The translations under genes were made by a program, and so were the position numbers. The notes below the pieces were generated by a model. That model saw nothing but the letters and a program-made list of their open reading frames with translations, had not been told where the DNA came from and made no database searches. A DNA stretch of 64,000 nucleotides, from the NCBI GenBank assembly GCA_030148745.1, contig JASBSV010000055.1, positions 1 through 64,000 on the forward strand, in the 5' to 3' direction. Every line of letters begins with the position of its first letter. Within the stretch, counting starts at the first letter, position 1. This document shows, one piece after another, positions 51,209 through 60,939 of the stretch. Source of the stretch: Paracoccaceae bacterium. GTDB taxonomy: Bacteria; Pseudomonadota; Alphaproteobacteria; Rhodobacterales; Rhodobacteraceae.

Positions 51209-53284
51209 TCAGTCAGAGCGGCGCGCGCGCCGCGCTCCGGCGCGGTTCCAGAGCCTGTCGCCCGAGCGTTCGCGCGCGGTTTCGATGCGCAGGCCCTCGC
51301 TGCCTTCATAGATCGCAATTGCGCCGGTCTGGCGCAGGCGCGTCTGATCCCAAAGCCTGCAATCGCGCGCCGGGCCGGCGCGAGCGGCCAGAATGATCCA
51401 GACACCCGGGCGGCAAAGCGCGGCAAGGCGGTCCGGCGCCGATTTGCCCGAAAGATGCACAAACTCCTGACCGGACAGCGAAAATTCCAGCGCCCCTTTC
51501 TGGCCGCCGATCCCCGCGCGCTCAAATGCCACGGGCTGCGGCGCGGTGTCGCCGTCGTTTTCCAGCCAGCTTTTGGTGACAAAGCCCTGTCCGCGCGGTT
51601 TACTGATCGCCCGGCCCGCCCCGGTCATCAGGCCGAACACCTCTCCGCCATCCGAGATCAGCAGCGCAGGCCGGTCCGAGACCGCCCAGATCGCAAAGCC
51701 AAGCGCCATGACCGGCAGGCCCAGAAACCGCGCCCGGCTCTGCCAGATGATCACCCCCACCCCGCCAAGGGCGATCAGCGGCAAAACCCAAGGGCCGGGC
51801 GTGGGCACATGCGATGTGGCCCCCTCAAGCCCGGACACCCAATGCGCGACGCCCAAAATCCAGCTGATCGCCAGCGCCATGACCTCAAGCGCGATCTGCG
51901 ACAGGCCCAGCGGATAAAGAAGCGCGCCCAGCACCGCGGCGGGGATCACCACCGTGCCCATGACCGGCACCGACAGAAGATTGGCTATCAGGCCGAACTG
52001 CGCGATCTGGTTGAAATGCACCGCCGCGATCGGCGCGGTCGCCGCCCCCGCCACTGCCGAAGAGATCACCAGCGCCAGCACCGGGCGCAGCCAGCCGGGC
52101 AGACGCGCCTGCACCCCCGGATGATCGCGCAGCCAGCCAAAGACCGCCACCAGCGCCGCCGTGGCCGCAAAAGACATCTGAAAACCGGGGCCGGTCAGCG
52201 CCTCGGGTCGCAGGAGCAGCACGATATAGGCGGCCAGCGCCACCGCCCGCAGGGTCATCGCCTTGCGGTCAAGCAGCACCGCGATCAGCATCACCGACAC
52301 CATGATAAAGGCGCGCTGGGTGGCGATATTGCCCCCCGACAGCGCCAGATAGATGGCCGCCGCCACCATTGCCACCACTGCCGCCAGCTTTTTCACCGGC
52401 CAGCGCAGCGCGACATAGGGGATCGCCGCCAGACCAAAGCGCAGGGCGGCAAAGACAAAGCCTGTCAAAAGCCCCATATGCAGCCCCGATATCGCCAGAA
52501 GATGCGCAAGGTTCGAGCGCCGAAGCGCGCTTAGCGTCTCGGCCCCGATACCGGCGCGGTCGCCGGTCAGGATCGCGGCGGCGAATGCGCCCGCCTCGCC
52601 GGGGATGCGCGCCTGAATGCCCTGCGACAGGGCAATGCGGATGCGGTGGATCCACAGGCCCGGCTGCCCCGGCGCCGCCGGCGCCAGCGCCAGCGCCGGC
52701 GATCGGGTATAGCCCACCGCGCCCAGCCCTTCGAACCATGCCTTGCGCCGGAAATCGAAACCGCCCGGCTCTACCGGGCCCTGAGGCGGCGCCAGATGAC
52801 CGGTCATCATAACGATCATGCCCGGTTCGGGGCGCAAAAAGCTTTGATCGCCATGCAGCGACACGCGCACCCGCGCCGGCGTGCGCGCGGGGGATGTATT
52901 TTCCAGCCGCACCCGGTCCAGCGTCAGACGCGGGCGGTCGGACTGGCTTCGGTCGATATAGACGATGCGCCCCTCGATCGGCCCGTAATAGCGAAACGGC
53001 AGCTGCGGCGCGGCGACCCAATGGGCCCGTGCGCCCGCCAGAACCAGACCGATCAGAACCAGCGCCAGCGCCGTGGCCAGCGGACGCAGCCCTTCGGGCA
53101 GGGCCCGCCCCGCCACCAAGGCGCCGCCCGCACCGGCCAGCATCAGCCCATAGGCCCAGACCGGCGGCTCAAGTTTCAGTGTAAAATACCCCCCAATGCC
53201 AAGCGCCAGAAACACCGGTCCCCATGGAAAGAGATGCCCGCGCTCTGCCGCTAGCGCATTGGCGAGAGTTGTCACAGGCCGCAC
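51209..53284 (-). CDS. comEC: ComEC/Rec2-family competence membrane protein
   Basis: The 691-residue protein begins with GTG, with an N-terminal DUF4131 region, then the Competence helix bundle ([22 protein letters not shown], about residues 265-286). It lacks a recognisable C-terminal metallo-beta-lactamase HxHxDH motif, so it is the short proteobacterial form. It would form the DNA uptake channel for transformation. It is convergent with lexA and divergent from gltX. Confidence 0.88.
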   Translation of the reverse strand: MRPVTTLANALAAERGHLFPWGPVFLALGIGGYFTLKLEPPVWAYGLMLAGAGGALVAGRALPEGLRPLATALALVLIGLVLAGARAHWVAAPQLPFRYYGPIEGRIVYIDRSQSDRPRLTLDRVRLENTSPARTPARVRVSLHGDQSFLRPEPGMIVMMTGHLAPPQGPVEPGGFDFRRKAWFEGLGAVGYTRSPALALAPAAPGQPGLWIHRIRIALSQGIQARIPGEAGAFAAAILTGDRAGIGAETLSALRRSNLAHLLAISGLHMGLLTGFVFAALRFGLAAIPYVALRWPVKKLAAVVAMVAAAIYLALSGGNIATQRAFIMVSVMLIAVLLDRKAMTLRAVALAAYIVLLLRPEALTGPGFQMSFAATAALVAVFGWLRDHPGVQARLPGWLRPVLALVISSAVAGAATAPIAAVHFNQIAQFGLIANLLSVPVMGTVVIPAAVLGALLYPLGLSQIALEVMALAISWILGVAHWVSGLEGATSHVPTPGPWVLPLIALGGVGVIIWQSRARFLGLPVMALGFAIWAVSDRPALLISDGGEVFGLMTGAGRAISKPRGQGFVTKSWLENDGDTAPQPVAFERAGIGGQKGALEFSLSGQEFVHLSGKSAPDRLAALCRPGVWIILAARAGPARDCRLWDQTRLRQTGAIAIYEGSEGLRIETARERSGDRLWNRAGARRARRSD

Positions 53285-53361
53285 CCTTGTTCTCTCCCGC
53301 CCTTACCGGTATCGGTCTCAAACCTAGGCCCCACATGGTTTCCAGAAGGTTAACAAAGCAG

Positions 53362-54765
53362 ATGTCCGAGCGCCCCGTCGTCACCCGTTTCGCCCCCTCG
53401 CCCACCGGCTATCTGCATATCGGCGGCGCGCGCACCGCGCTGTTCAACTGGCTTTACGCGCGAGGGCGGGGCGGAAAATTCCTGCTCAGGATCGAAGACA
53501 CCGACCGCGAACGCTCTACCCCCGAGGCGACGGCGGCGATCCTGCAAGGGCTGGATTGGCTGGGGCTGGATCATGACGGCGAAGCGGTCAGCCAGTTCGA
53601 CGGCGCTGCGCGTCACGCCGAGGTTGCGCATCAGATGCTGGCCTCGGGCCATGCTTATAAATGCTTCTCAACCCAGGAGGAGATCGCGGCCTTCCGCGAG
53701 GCGGCAAGGGCCGAGGGCCACTCGACCCTGTTCCGCTCACCCTGGCGCGACACGCCCCCCGATCAGCACCCCGATCAGCCCTATGTCATCCGCCTTAAGG
53801 CCCCGCGCGAGGGTGAGACGGTGATCGAGGATCAGGTGCAGGGGTGCGTTGTCTGGCAGAACGATCAGCTGGATGACATGATTTGTTTACGTTCCGACGG
53901 TACCCCCACCTATATGCTGGCTGTTGTTGTCGATGACCATGACATGGGCGTGACCCATGTGATCCGGGGGGATGACCACCTTGCCAATGCCGCGCGCCAG
54001 ACACTGGTCTATCAGGCCATGGGCTGGGACGTTCCGGTCTGGGCGCATATCCCGCTGATCCACGGGCCGGACGGCAAGAAACTGTCCAAGCGGCACGGCG
54101 CGCTGGGGGTCGGCGAATATCAGGTCATGGGCTATCCGGCGGCGGGGATGCGCAATTATCTGGCGCGGCTGGGCTGGAGCCATGGGGACGATGAGTTTTT
54201 CACCGATGAGCAGGCGAAATCATGGTTCGATTTCAACGGTATCGGAAAATCCCCGGCACGGCTCGACTTCAAAAAACTGGAAAATCTGTCGGGCCAGCAT
54301 ATCGCGGCGGCCGATGATGCTGCGCTGCTGCGCGAGATTGAGGCCTATTTGCAAGCCGCCGATAAAAAATCTTTGACGCCAGCACAAAAAGACGGGCTGC
54401 TGCGGGGAATGTATTGCCTCAAGGAAAGGGCGAAGACATTTCCTGAACTTCTTGAAAAGGCGCATTTTATTCTGGGATCGCGCCCGTTCGAGCCGGATGA
54501 GAAGGCAGCGAAGGCATTGGATACTGTATCCCGTAGTATACTGCGCGAATTGACGCCGCAGATGCAAAATGCTAGCTGGAACCGCGACACGCTGGAGGCG
54601 ATCGTGACCCAGGTTGCCGAGGCTCATGACCTCAAACTGGGCAAGCTCGCCGCGCCGCTTCGCGCCGCTCTTGCTGGCCGGGCTGTTACTCCCAGTGTTT
54701 TCGACATGATGCTCGTCATCGGTCAGGCCGAGACCATCGGCCGGCTGAATGATGCGACACAGTAA
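53362..54765 (+). CDS. gltX: glutamate--tRNA ligase
   Basis: The 467-residue class I synthetase shows the HIGH motif as [11 protein letters not shown] (about residue 19) and the KMSKS motif as KKLSKRHG (about 240). ATG 53362 begins the family start [22 protein letters not shown]; the tracked start at 53224 overlaps the divergent comEC. AGAAGG lies 12 nt upstream. The stop codon overlaps its terminator stem. Confidence 0.96.
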   Translation: MSERPVVTRFAPSPTGYLHIGGARTALFNWLYARGRGGKFLLRIEDTDRERSTPEATAAILQGLDWLGLDHDGEAVSQFDGAARHAEVAHQMLASGHAYKCFSTQEEIAAFREAARAEGHSTLFRSPWRDTPPDQHPDQPYVIRLKAPREGETVIEDQVQGCVVWQNDQLDDMICLRSDGTPTYMLAVVVDDHDMGVTHVIRGDDHLANAARQTLVYQAMGWDVPVWAHIPLIHGPDGKKLSKRHGALGVGEYQVMGYPAAGMRNYLARLGWSHGDDEFFTDEQAKSWFDFNGIGKSPARLDFKKLENLSGQHIAAADDAALLREIEAYLQAADKKSLTPAQKDGLLRGMYCLKERAKTFPELLEKAHFILGSRPFEPDEKAAKALDTVSRSILRELTPQMQNASWNRDTLEAIVTQVAEAHDLKLGKLAAPLRAALAGRAVTPSVFDMMLVIGQAETIGRLNDATQ

Positions 54766-54786
54766 AAAAGGGCACCGGCCCTTTTT
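54765..54786 (+). terminator. terminator of gltX
   Basis: AAAAAGGGC and GCCCTTTTT form a 9-bp stem with loop ACCG directly at the gltX stop, ending in a T run. It may also act for the opposite strand because of the A run. Confidence 0.85.
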
Positions 54787-54833
54787 AATTGATCCCTGGT
54801 CAGTGATGGCCGGGTACCATGAAAGGGACGATG

Positions 54834-56135
54834 ATGCAGGATAACGCCACAACCAAAACCGCCCGCCTTACCATAGACGGGACCGATTACGAGCTGCCGA
54901 TGTATTCGCCCACTGCGGGCCCCGATGTGGTTGATATCCGCAAGCTTTACGCGCAGGCGCAGGTCTTTACTTACGATCCCGGCTTTACCTCGACCGCCGC
55001 GACCGACAGCTCGATCACCTTTATCGACGGCGACAAGGGCGAGCTGCTGCACCGCGGTTACCCGATCGATCAGCTGGCCGAGAAATCGCATTATCTTGAG
55101 GTCTGCTATCTGCTGCTTTACGGTGCCCTGCCGACCGCAGAGGAGCTTGAGGATTTCGAGCTGCGCGTGACCAGCCATACCATGCTGCACGAACAGATGA
55201 TGTATCTGTTCCGCGGCTTCCGCCGCGATGCACATCCGATGGCGATCATGGTCGGCGTGGTCGGCGCGATGTCGGCCTTTTACCACGACAGCACCGACAT
55301 CACCGACCCATGGCAGCGCGAGGTTGCATCGGTGCGTCTGGTCGCGAAAATGCCGACGATTGCCGCAATGGCCTATAAATACTCGATCGGCCAGCCCTTC
55401 GTTTACCCGCGCAACAACCTCGACTATGCGTCGAACTTCCTGCAGATGTGTTTTTCGGTTCCTGCCGAGGATTATGAGGTCAACCCGATCCTCAGCCGCG
55501 CGATGGACCGGATATTTACCCTGCACGCCGATCACGAGCAGAACGCCTCGACCTCGACGGTGCGGCTTGCGTCGTCGTCGGGGGCCAACCCCTTTGCCTG
55601 TATCGCCGCCGGCATTGCCTGTCTCTGGGGCCCGGCGCATGGCGGCGCCAATCAGGCCGCGCTTGAGATGCTGCGCGAGATCGGTACGGTGGACCGCATC
55701 CCTGAATATATCGCCCGCGCCAAGGACAAGAACGACCCGTTCCGCCTGATGGGCTTTGGTCACCGGGTCTATAAGAACTTCGATCCGCGCGCCAAGGTCA
55801 TGAAACAATCGGCGGATGAGGTTCTGGACCTTCTGGGCATCCACGACAACCCGACGCTTCAGGTCGCCAAGGAGCTGGAGAAGATCGCAACGCATGACGA
55901 GTATTTCATCGAGAAAAAGCTTTACCCCAACGTCGATTTCTATTCCGGCATCATCCTTGACGCGATGGGCTTTCCGACCTCGATGTTCACGCCGATCTTT
56001 GCGGTAGCCCGCACCGTCGGCTGGATTTCGCAGTGGAAGGAAATGATCGAGGATCCGGCGATGAAAATCGGCCGCCCGCGGCAGCTTTATTGCGGCGCCT
56101 CGCGGCGTGATTATGTGGATGTCGAAAACCGCTGA
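54834..56135 (+). CDS. gltA: citrate synthase
   Basis: The 433-residue type II citrate synthase joins acetyl-CoA and oxaloacetate. The catalytic histidine region [16 protein letters not shown] (about residue 265) and [15 protein letters not shown] (His about 310) are present. ATG 54834 is chosen because AAAGGG lies 6 nt upstream; 54819 and 54831 are alternatives. Terminators flank it on both sides. Confidence 0.95.
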   Translation: MQDNATTKTARLTIDGTDYELPMYSPTAGPDVVDIRKLYAQAQVFTYDPGFTSTAATDSSITFIDGDKGELLHRGYPIDQLAEKSHYLEVCYLLLYGALPTAEELEDFELRVTSHTMLHEQMMYLFRGFRRDAHPMAIMVGVVGAMSAFYHDSTDITDPWQREVASVRLVAKMPTIAAMAYKYSIGQPFVYPRNNLDYASNFLQMCFSVPAEDYEVNPILSRAMDRIFTLHADHEQNASTSTVRLASSSGANPFACIAAGIACLWGPAHGGANQAALEMLREIGTVDRIPEYIARAKDKNDPFRLMGFGHRVYKNFDPRAKVMKQSADEVLDLLGIHDNPTLQVAKELEKIATHDEYFIEKKLYPNVDFYSGIILDAMGFPTSMFTPIFAVARTVGWISQWKEMIEDPAMKIGRPRQLYCGASRRDYVDVENR

Positions 56136-56161
56136 TCGCCCAGCCATTCGGTAAAACGAAA

Positions 56162-56188
56162 AATCCCGCCTCTCTGGCGGGATTTTTT
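56162..56188 (+). terminator. terminator of gltA
   Basis: AATCCCGCC-TCTCT-GGCGGGATT is a 9-bp stem with a 5-base loop, followed by TTTT. The A run on the other side could make it bidirectional with the convergent enoyl-CoA hydratase gene. Confidence 0.92.
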
Positions 56189-56220
56189 ATGCGCGGGTCG
56201 CACGGCGAAGGGGGCGGCGT

Positions 56221-56997
56221 TCAGCGGCCCTCGTATTCAGCGGGGCGCTTTTGCAGAAAGGCCAGAACACCCTCTTTGAAGTCGCGGGTCTGGCCGCATT
56301 CACCCTGAAGCCGCGCTTCCAGCGCCAGCTGCTCTTCAAGGGAGTTGGAAAATCCCTGACGCAGGGCGGTTTTGACATTGCGATAGGCAACGCCGGGGCC
56401 TTTGGCCAGATGCATCGCCCGGCCCATCCAATGGGCGGCAAATGCCTCATCCGGGACCGCCTCCCAGATCATGCCCCAGTCCGAGGCCTGAGTTGCCGTT
56501 ACCTTTTCAGCGAAAAGCGCGGCGCCCATGGCCTTGGCAAAACCCACCTGACGCGGCAGCCAATAGGTGCCGCCAGCATCGGGGATCAGGCCGATGCGGG
56601 TAAAGGCCTGAAGGAAATAGGCGCTTTCGCTTGCGATGACGACATCGGCGGCCAGCGCCAGATTGGCCCCCGCCCCCGCCGCCGGCCCGTTGACCGCCGA
56701 AATGGTGGGAATGGGGCAGTCAAAGATCGCCTGCAGCATCGGCGTGTATTCGTCGCGCAGCGTGCGCTCCAGATCCAGATTGGCCGCCGTCGCCCGGTCG
56801 CCCAGATCCTGCCCGGAACAGAAACTGCGTCCCGCACCGGTGATCACAAGGGCGCGGGCGCTCTGGCCGGCCTCGCGCACGGCGTGGGTGATCTCGGCGC
56901 GCATCTGCGTGTTCAGCGCATTCATAACCTCGGGCCGGTTCAGCGTCAGAACCGCCAGCCCTTCGTCAATCGTCAGTGAAATCGTTGAATAATCCAT
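56221..56997 (-). CDS. enoyl-CoA hydratase/isomerase family protein, PaaG-like
   Basis: The 258-residue crotonase-fold protein has the oxyanion-hole segments ITGAGRSFCSGQDLGD (about residues 54-69) and VNGPAAGAGANLALAAD (about 98-114), and FTRIGLIPDAGGTYWLPRQVG, which is characteristic of PaaG-type phenylacetate-pathway isomerases. No other phenylacetate genes are here, so the role stays open. ATG 56997 has GGAGG about 7 nt upstream; the tracked 57027 start is not needed. Confidence 0.87.
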   Translation of the reverse strand: MDYSTISLTIDEGLAVLTLNRPEVMNALNTQMRAEITHAVREAGQSARALVITGAGRSFCSGQDLGDRATAANLDLERTLRDEYTPMLQAIFDCPIPTISAVNGPAAGAGANLALAADVVIASESAYFLQAFTRIGLIPDAGGTYWLPRQVGFAKAMGAALFAEKVTATQASDWGMIWEAVPDEAFAAHWMGRAMHLAKGPGVAYRNVKTALRQGFSNSLEEQLALEARLQGECGQTRDFKEGVLAFLQKRPAEYEGR

Positions 56998-57066
56998 CTC
57001 GGCCCTCCGCGAACGCTTTGGCGCCAAGATACTGAACTGATCGGTTTGAGAAAGTGGAACCGCGCG

Positions 57067-57522
57067 TCACTCTTGCAGAATTTTTTGCAAACGCTCGGTT
57101 TCGGCCTGTGAAAGGGTGTCATCACCCGCAATCGACCGGCGCCGGCGCAGATAGACAAAAGCTACCAGAAGCGCCGTTCCAAAGATCACCGGCCCCGCCG
57201 CCCAGAGGATCAGGGTCGAGCCATTGGGCCTTGGGTAAAGCAGGACATATTCGCCATAGCGGTTGACGATATAGGCCACCGCTTCTTCGTTGGTGTCGCC
57301 CTTGGTCAGCCGCTCGCGCACCAGAAGCCGCAGGTCCCGCGCCAGATCGGCGTTGGATTCGTCAATGCTCTCATTGCGGCAGACCAGACAGCGAAGGCCT
57401 TTGCTGATCTCTCGGGCCCGCGCCTCAAGCACCGGATCGGGCAGAACCTCATCGGGCAGAACGGCATAGACCGGAAGGGCCAGAAGCAGCCACAGAACGG
57501 CGGATCGCAGCAGAGTCCTCAT
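57067..57522 (-). CDS. ccmH: cytochrome c maturation protein CcmH
   Basis: The 151-residue protein has a signal peptide (about residues 1-20), the heme-ligation thiol motif RCLVCRNESI (C45, C48), and a C-terminal membrane helix (about 103-122). It reduces apocytochrome c thiols for heme attachment with CcmF. ATG 57522 overlaps the ccmF stop (ATGA). The tracked start at 57675 lies inside ccmF. Confidence 0.94.
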   Translation of the reverse strand: MRTLLRSAVLWLLLALPVYAVLPDEVLPDPVLEARAREISKGLRCLVCRNESIDESNADLARDLRLLVRERLTKGDTNEEAVAYIVNRYGEYVLLYPRPNGSTLILWAAGPVIFGTALLVAFVYLRRRRSIAGDDTLSQAETERLQKILQE

Positions 57523-59492
57523 TCCGCCGGCACCGCTTTGGCCGGTGCTTTGCTCGCCCCTGCCGCCACGCGATAGCGCCGGTCGGAAAGCGACAGGAAC
57601 CCGCCAAGCGCCATCAGGATCCCGCCGCCCCAGATCCAGTTGGCAAACGGCTTGACATAGCTGCGCATCGCCCATGATCCATCGGGCTGCGGATCGCCAA
57701 TGGTGACATAGACATCGCGGATCGGCCCGCTGAGGATACCGGATTCGGTCGTCGGCATCCCGGCAAAAGGATAAAAGCGGCGCTCAGGCTCTACCGTGGC
57801 CAGTTTCACGCCATTCCTGAAAACATCCACTTCGGCCATGTTCGAGGTATAGTTGGGCCCGCGCACATCATGCACCGCATTCAGGGTCAGTTGATAGCCG
57901 CCCATTTCGAAACTGTCGCCCGGTTTGACGGCGCGGATATCCTCGACCTCCCAGGCTAGCAGCGCCGAGATCGCAAAGACCGTAACGCCAAATCCGCCAT
58001 GGGCGACCGCCTTGCCCAGATCGGCGCGCGGAATGCGCGTCAGCCGGCCCAGGCGCGTGCCCAAGCTGCCACGGCCCGTGCGCATCGCCAGATCGACCAC
58101 CGCCCCGACGATCAGCCAGACCCCCAGCATCACGCCCAGCGGCGCCAGCGCGGTCTTCTCGTTCTGCATCGCCCAGATCAGCGCCGCCACGGCAACCGCC
58201 AGTATAGCGGCCGGAACAAGGCGGCGCACCACACGGCCCAGATTTCCGCGCTTCCACGGCAGGATCGATCCGATCGGAAGGATCACTCCAAGGGCAAGGA
58301 AAAAGGGTGTCGCGGCAAGGTTGAAGAACGGCGGGCCGACCGAAAGCTTGCGCCCGAAGGTCAGCTCGGCCACCAGCGGCCAGACAGTGCCGACAAAGAC
58401 CACGAAACAGGCCACCGCCAGCAGGATGTTATTCAGAACAAGCGCCGATTCCCGGCTGACCATGCCAAAGGCGCCCTTGGCCTCCATCGCATTGGCCCGC
58501 GCGGCATAAAGCGTCAGCGCGCCGCCCATGAAAAGCCCGATGATCCCGAGGATAAAGAGGCCCCTTTCAGGATCGCTGGCAAAGGCATGGACCGAGGTGA
58601 TGACACCCGAGCGGACGATGAATGTTCCGATCAGCGAAAAGCCGAAGGCCATGATCGCCAGAAGGATGGTCCAGCTTTTCAGCGACTCGCGTTTTTCCAC
58701 CACGATGGCCGAATGCAGCAGCGCCGCCGCCAGAAGCCATGGCATGAACGAGGCGTTCTCGACCGGGTCCCAGAACCAGAAACCGCCCCAGCCAAGCTCG
58801 TAATAGGCCCACCAGCTGCCCATGCCGATGCCGATGGTCAGGAAAATCCACGCCGCCAACGTCCAGGGCCGTACCCAGCGGCCCCATGCGGCATCGACCC
58901 GCCCTTCGATCAGCGCGGCAATCGCAAAGCTGAAGGTCAGCGAAAGCCCGACATAGCCCAGATAGAGAAACGGCGGGTGAAACGCCAAACCGGGGTCCTG
59001 CAACAGCGGGTTGAGATCTTCGCCGTTAAAGGGCGGCGCGGCAAGGCGCAAAAACGGGTTCGAGGTGAACAGGATAAAGGCCAGAAAGGCGGTTGCGATC
59101 GACGATTGCACCGCCAGAACCCGCGCCTTCAGCGTGGCCGGCAGGTTGCCGCCGAACCATGCCGCACAGGCGCCAAACAGGCTCAGGATCATCACCCAGA
59201 GCAAAAGCGAGCCCTCGTGATTGGCCCAGACCCCGGCGACCTTGTAAAGCATCGGCTTTAAAGTGTGCGAGTTCAGAACCACCAGCCTGAGCGAGAAATC
59301 CGAGCCCACAAAGGCCACGGTCAGCGCGGCAAAGGAAAAGGCGACAAGGATCAGCTGAAGCACGGCCGCCGGTCCGGCCACGGCCATCCATCGGTCCCAG
59401 CCTTTGGCGGCGCCGATCATGGGAACAACAGTATTCACCACAGCAATGGCGAAGGCGAGGATAAGGGCAAAGTGGCCGAGTTCTGTAATCAT
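57519..59492 (-). CDS. ccmF: cytochrome c heme lyase subunit CcmF
   Basis: The 657-residue polytopic protein carries the WWD heme-handling domain GSWWAYYELGWGGFWFWDP (about residues 225-243), histidines in HEGSLLLWVMI and the VRSGVITSVHAFASDP segment. It joins heme from CcmE to apocytochrome c. ATG 59492 is chosen where the first helix begins; the tracked 59528 is 12 residues longer. It overlaps ccmH by ATGA. Confidence 0.95.
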   Translation of the reverse strand: MITELGHFALILAFAIAVVNTVVPMIGAAKGWDRWMAVAGPAAVLQLILVAFSFAALTVAFVGSDFSLRLVVLNSHTLKPMLYKVAGVWANHEGSLLLWVMILSLFGACAAWFGGNLPATLKARVLAVQSSIATAFLAFILFTSNPFLRLAAPPFNGEDLNPLLQDPGLAFHPPFLYLGYVGLSLTFSFAIAALIEGRVDAAWGRWVRPWTLAAWIFLTIGIGMGSWWAYYELGWGGFWFWDPVENASFMPWLLAAALLHSAIVVEKRESLKSWTILLAIMAFGFSLIGTFIVRSGVITSVHAFASDPERGLFILGIIGLFMGGALTLYAARANAMEAKGAFGMVSRESALVLNNILLAVACFVVFVGTVWPLVAELTFGRKLSVGPPFFNLAATPFFLALGVILPIGSILPWKRGNLGRVVRRLVPAAILAVAVAALIWAMQNEKTALAPLGVMLGVWLIVGAVVDLAMRTGRGSLGTRLGRLTRIPRADLGKAVAHGGFGVTVFAISALLAWEVEDIRAVKPGDSFEMGGYQLTLNAVHDVRGPNYTSNMAEVDVFRNGVKLATVEPERRFYPFAGMPTTESGILSGPIRDVYVTIGDPQPDGSWAMRSYVKPFANWIWGGGILMALGGFLSLSDRRYRVAAGASKAPAKAVPAE

Positions 59493-59627
59493 GGGCGACA
59501 CACTAGTCGCAGTCCCGTGATCGGCCAATAGAAAACACCTGTCGAAATTGTCGCGGTGTCCTCACATTTTCGTTGGGTCGGTTGCGGCCCTGCCCACAAG
59601 GTCAGTTGGGGCGACGCAAAACCGCCC

Positions 59628-60053
59628 TCAACCGCTCAGCGCCCAGACCGCGACCGAGATCAAGGCCGCCGCGCCGACCGGCACCCATGAAAGGTTGCGC
59701 GGCAGCGACATCGCCTGCTGAATGACCCGGAAATGCATGACGGCCCCGACGATATAAAGCGACAGAAAGATGAACAAAACACGGCTGTCGCGCATCGCCT
59801 CGGGCCGGCCCAGAAGGTTGAAACTCCACCACCACCCCATCACCAGGCCCGATCCGGCCCAGGAAAACGCCATGCCCAAGGCCAGCGGTGTCGCCCGCAC
59901 CCACCAGAGCCACAGAAACGTCAGCGATATGCCGATGCCCATGGTCGCGATCATCCCGTATCCGACCTTATAGGCCGAGGAATAGCCCAAAGTCTCAAAC
60001 ACAACTTCAAAGGCCACAAGCAGGCAGGCGAAAAATACCAAAGCCCTTTTCAT
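59628..60053 (-). CDS. four-helix membrane protein of unknown function
   Basis: The 141-residue protein has about four transmembrane helices (5-25, 33-51, 61-80, 91-109) with a Trp-rich WWWSFNLLG segment (about 73-81). Its ATG at 60053 overlaps the stop of the 43-codon ORF (ATGA), tying it to the lysis cassette upstream. A gap of 135 bp then leads to ccmF. I do not know the family; it could serve the lysis group or cytochrome c maturation. Confidence 0.7.
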   Translation of the reverse strand: MKRALVFFACLLVAFEVVFETLGYSSAYKVGYGMIATMGIGISLTFLWLWWVRATPLALGMAFSWAGSGLVMGWWWSFNLLGRPEAMRDSRVLFIFLSLYIVGAVMHFRVIQQAMSLPRNLSWVPVGAAALISVAVWALSG

Positions 60054-60181
60054 CGTTCCAAAACCTCTCTGAGGGCTGCATCCAACGCCTTGGCCGCCTC
60101 GCTATGGCGCTGCATGGCGCGCCGCAGGCCGCGACCGGCAAGATAATCCCTGATAAATGATCGAAAATGACGCCATCCCAT
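60050..60181 (-). CDS. 43-residue basic helical protein in the lysis cassette
   Basis: This ORF, too short for the track, reads MGWRHFRSFIRDYLAGRGLR and ends AAKALDAALREVLER. It begins 3 bp after the stop of the mini-holin gene and ends in an ATGA overlap with the next membrane-protein gene. This tight coupling on both sides is the main evidence. It is Arg-rich and amphipathic, without a clear transmembrane helix. No homologue is recognised. Confidence 0.6.
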   Translation of the reverse strand: MGWRHFRSFIRDYLAGRGLRRAMQRHSEAAKALDAALREVLER

Positions 60182-60184
60182 CGC

Positions 60185-60367
60185 CTAGCCCCCCCGCGGC
60201 AGGCGCTCTTTGATGAGCGTCGTCAGCTCGACCAAAATGGTCGAGCTTTTGTTCAGCGCCTCGCGGATTGCCGCCTCTTTCTGAAAATCGCGCCACAAAA
60301 GATAGAAAACCAACAAGGCCCATGGGCCGTTTTCGGCCAGAAGTGTGGTCCAGACACTGTTGCTCAT
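60185..60367 (-). CDS. small holin-like protein (BhlA/UviB type)
   Basis: The 60-residue protein starts at ATG 60367, which overlaps the 3-TM holin stop (ATGA). It has one helix (GPWALLVFYLLWRDF, about residues 14-28) followed by a charged helical tail (QKEAAIREALNKSSTILVELTTLIKERL). This layout resembles BhlA/UviB holin-like peptides. The tracked start at 60382 is 5 codons longer. It is the third gene of the lysis group. Confidence 0.7.
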   Translation of the reverse strand: MSNSVWTTLLAENGPWALLVFYLLWRDFQKEAAIREALNKSSTILVELTTLIKERLPRGG

Positions 60368-60939
60368 GCCCCCTCCCGCCATTCCTCCAGCGCCGCATTG
60401 GGGCCAGATTCCCCCTGCCCCGCTATCGCCTGGGGCCGCAACGCGGCCTTTGCGCCCCCCTCCGCCCGCGCGCCCGACAGCGCCCGCAGAGCGGCGATAT
60501 TGTCACTGACCTGACCGGTGCGCAGCATGGTTTCGGCGATCGAGCGCTGGAATACCTGCCCTTTCACCTGATAGCGGGCGCCGAAATAAAAGGTAACAAT
60601 CGCCCCCAGAAGCCACCACAAAGGCTCGGGCACAAGGGCGATGCCCTGCATCCGTGCGGCAAACCAGATCGGATCGACCATCGCCGAGACGAAAAGCCCA
60701 AGCGTGCCCAGCGCCAGAGCCGGACGCGGCAGCCGGTTCACCCCGTCCATGATCCTGTCAAAGCGCCCCGGCGCGGGGATCACGAATTCATCGCCGAACT
60801 GGCTTAGTGCGGCGCGCTGGCGCGCTGCCTCGCGCATGGCGGCGCCTTCGGCGTTCTGGCGAAAAACCTCGACCGTTTCCTTTACCGCGTTGCGCCCGTT
60901 GCCAAAAACCGCCGCCAGAACCCGCCCGATCAGGCCCAT
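60364..60939 (-). CDS. three-transmembrane holin family protein
   Basis: The 191-residue protein has hydrophobic helices in the middle (RPALALGTLGLFVSAMVDP, and PLWWLLGAIVTFYFGARYQVKG) with a long soluble N-terminus. It fits the 3TMP holin family linked to GTA-type endolysins. Its ATG lies 10 bp inside the end of the endolysin gene. It would make membrane holes that release the endolysin. Confidence 0.84.
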   Translation of the reverse strand: MGLIGRVLAAVFGNGRNAVKETVEVFRQNAEGAAMREAARQRAALSQFGDEFVIPAPGRFDRIMDGVNRLPRPALALGTLGLFVSAMVDPIWFAARMQGIALVPEPLWWLLGAIVTFYFGARYQVKGQVFQRSIAETMLRTGQVSDNIAALRALSGARAEGGAKAALRPQAIAGQGESGPNAALEEWREGA

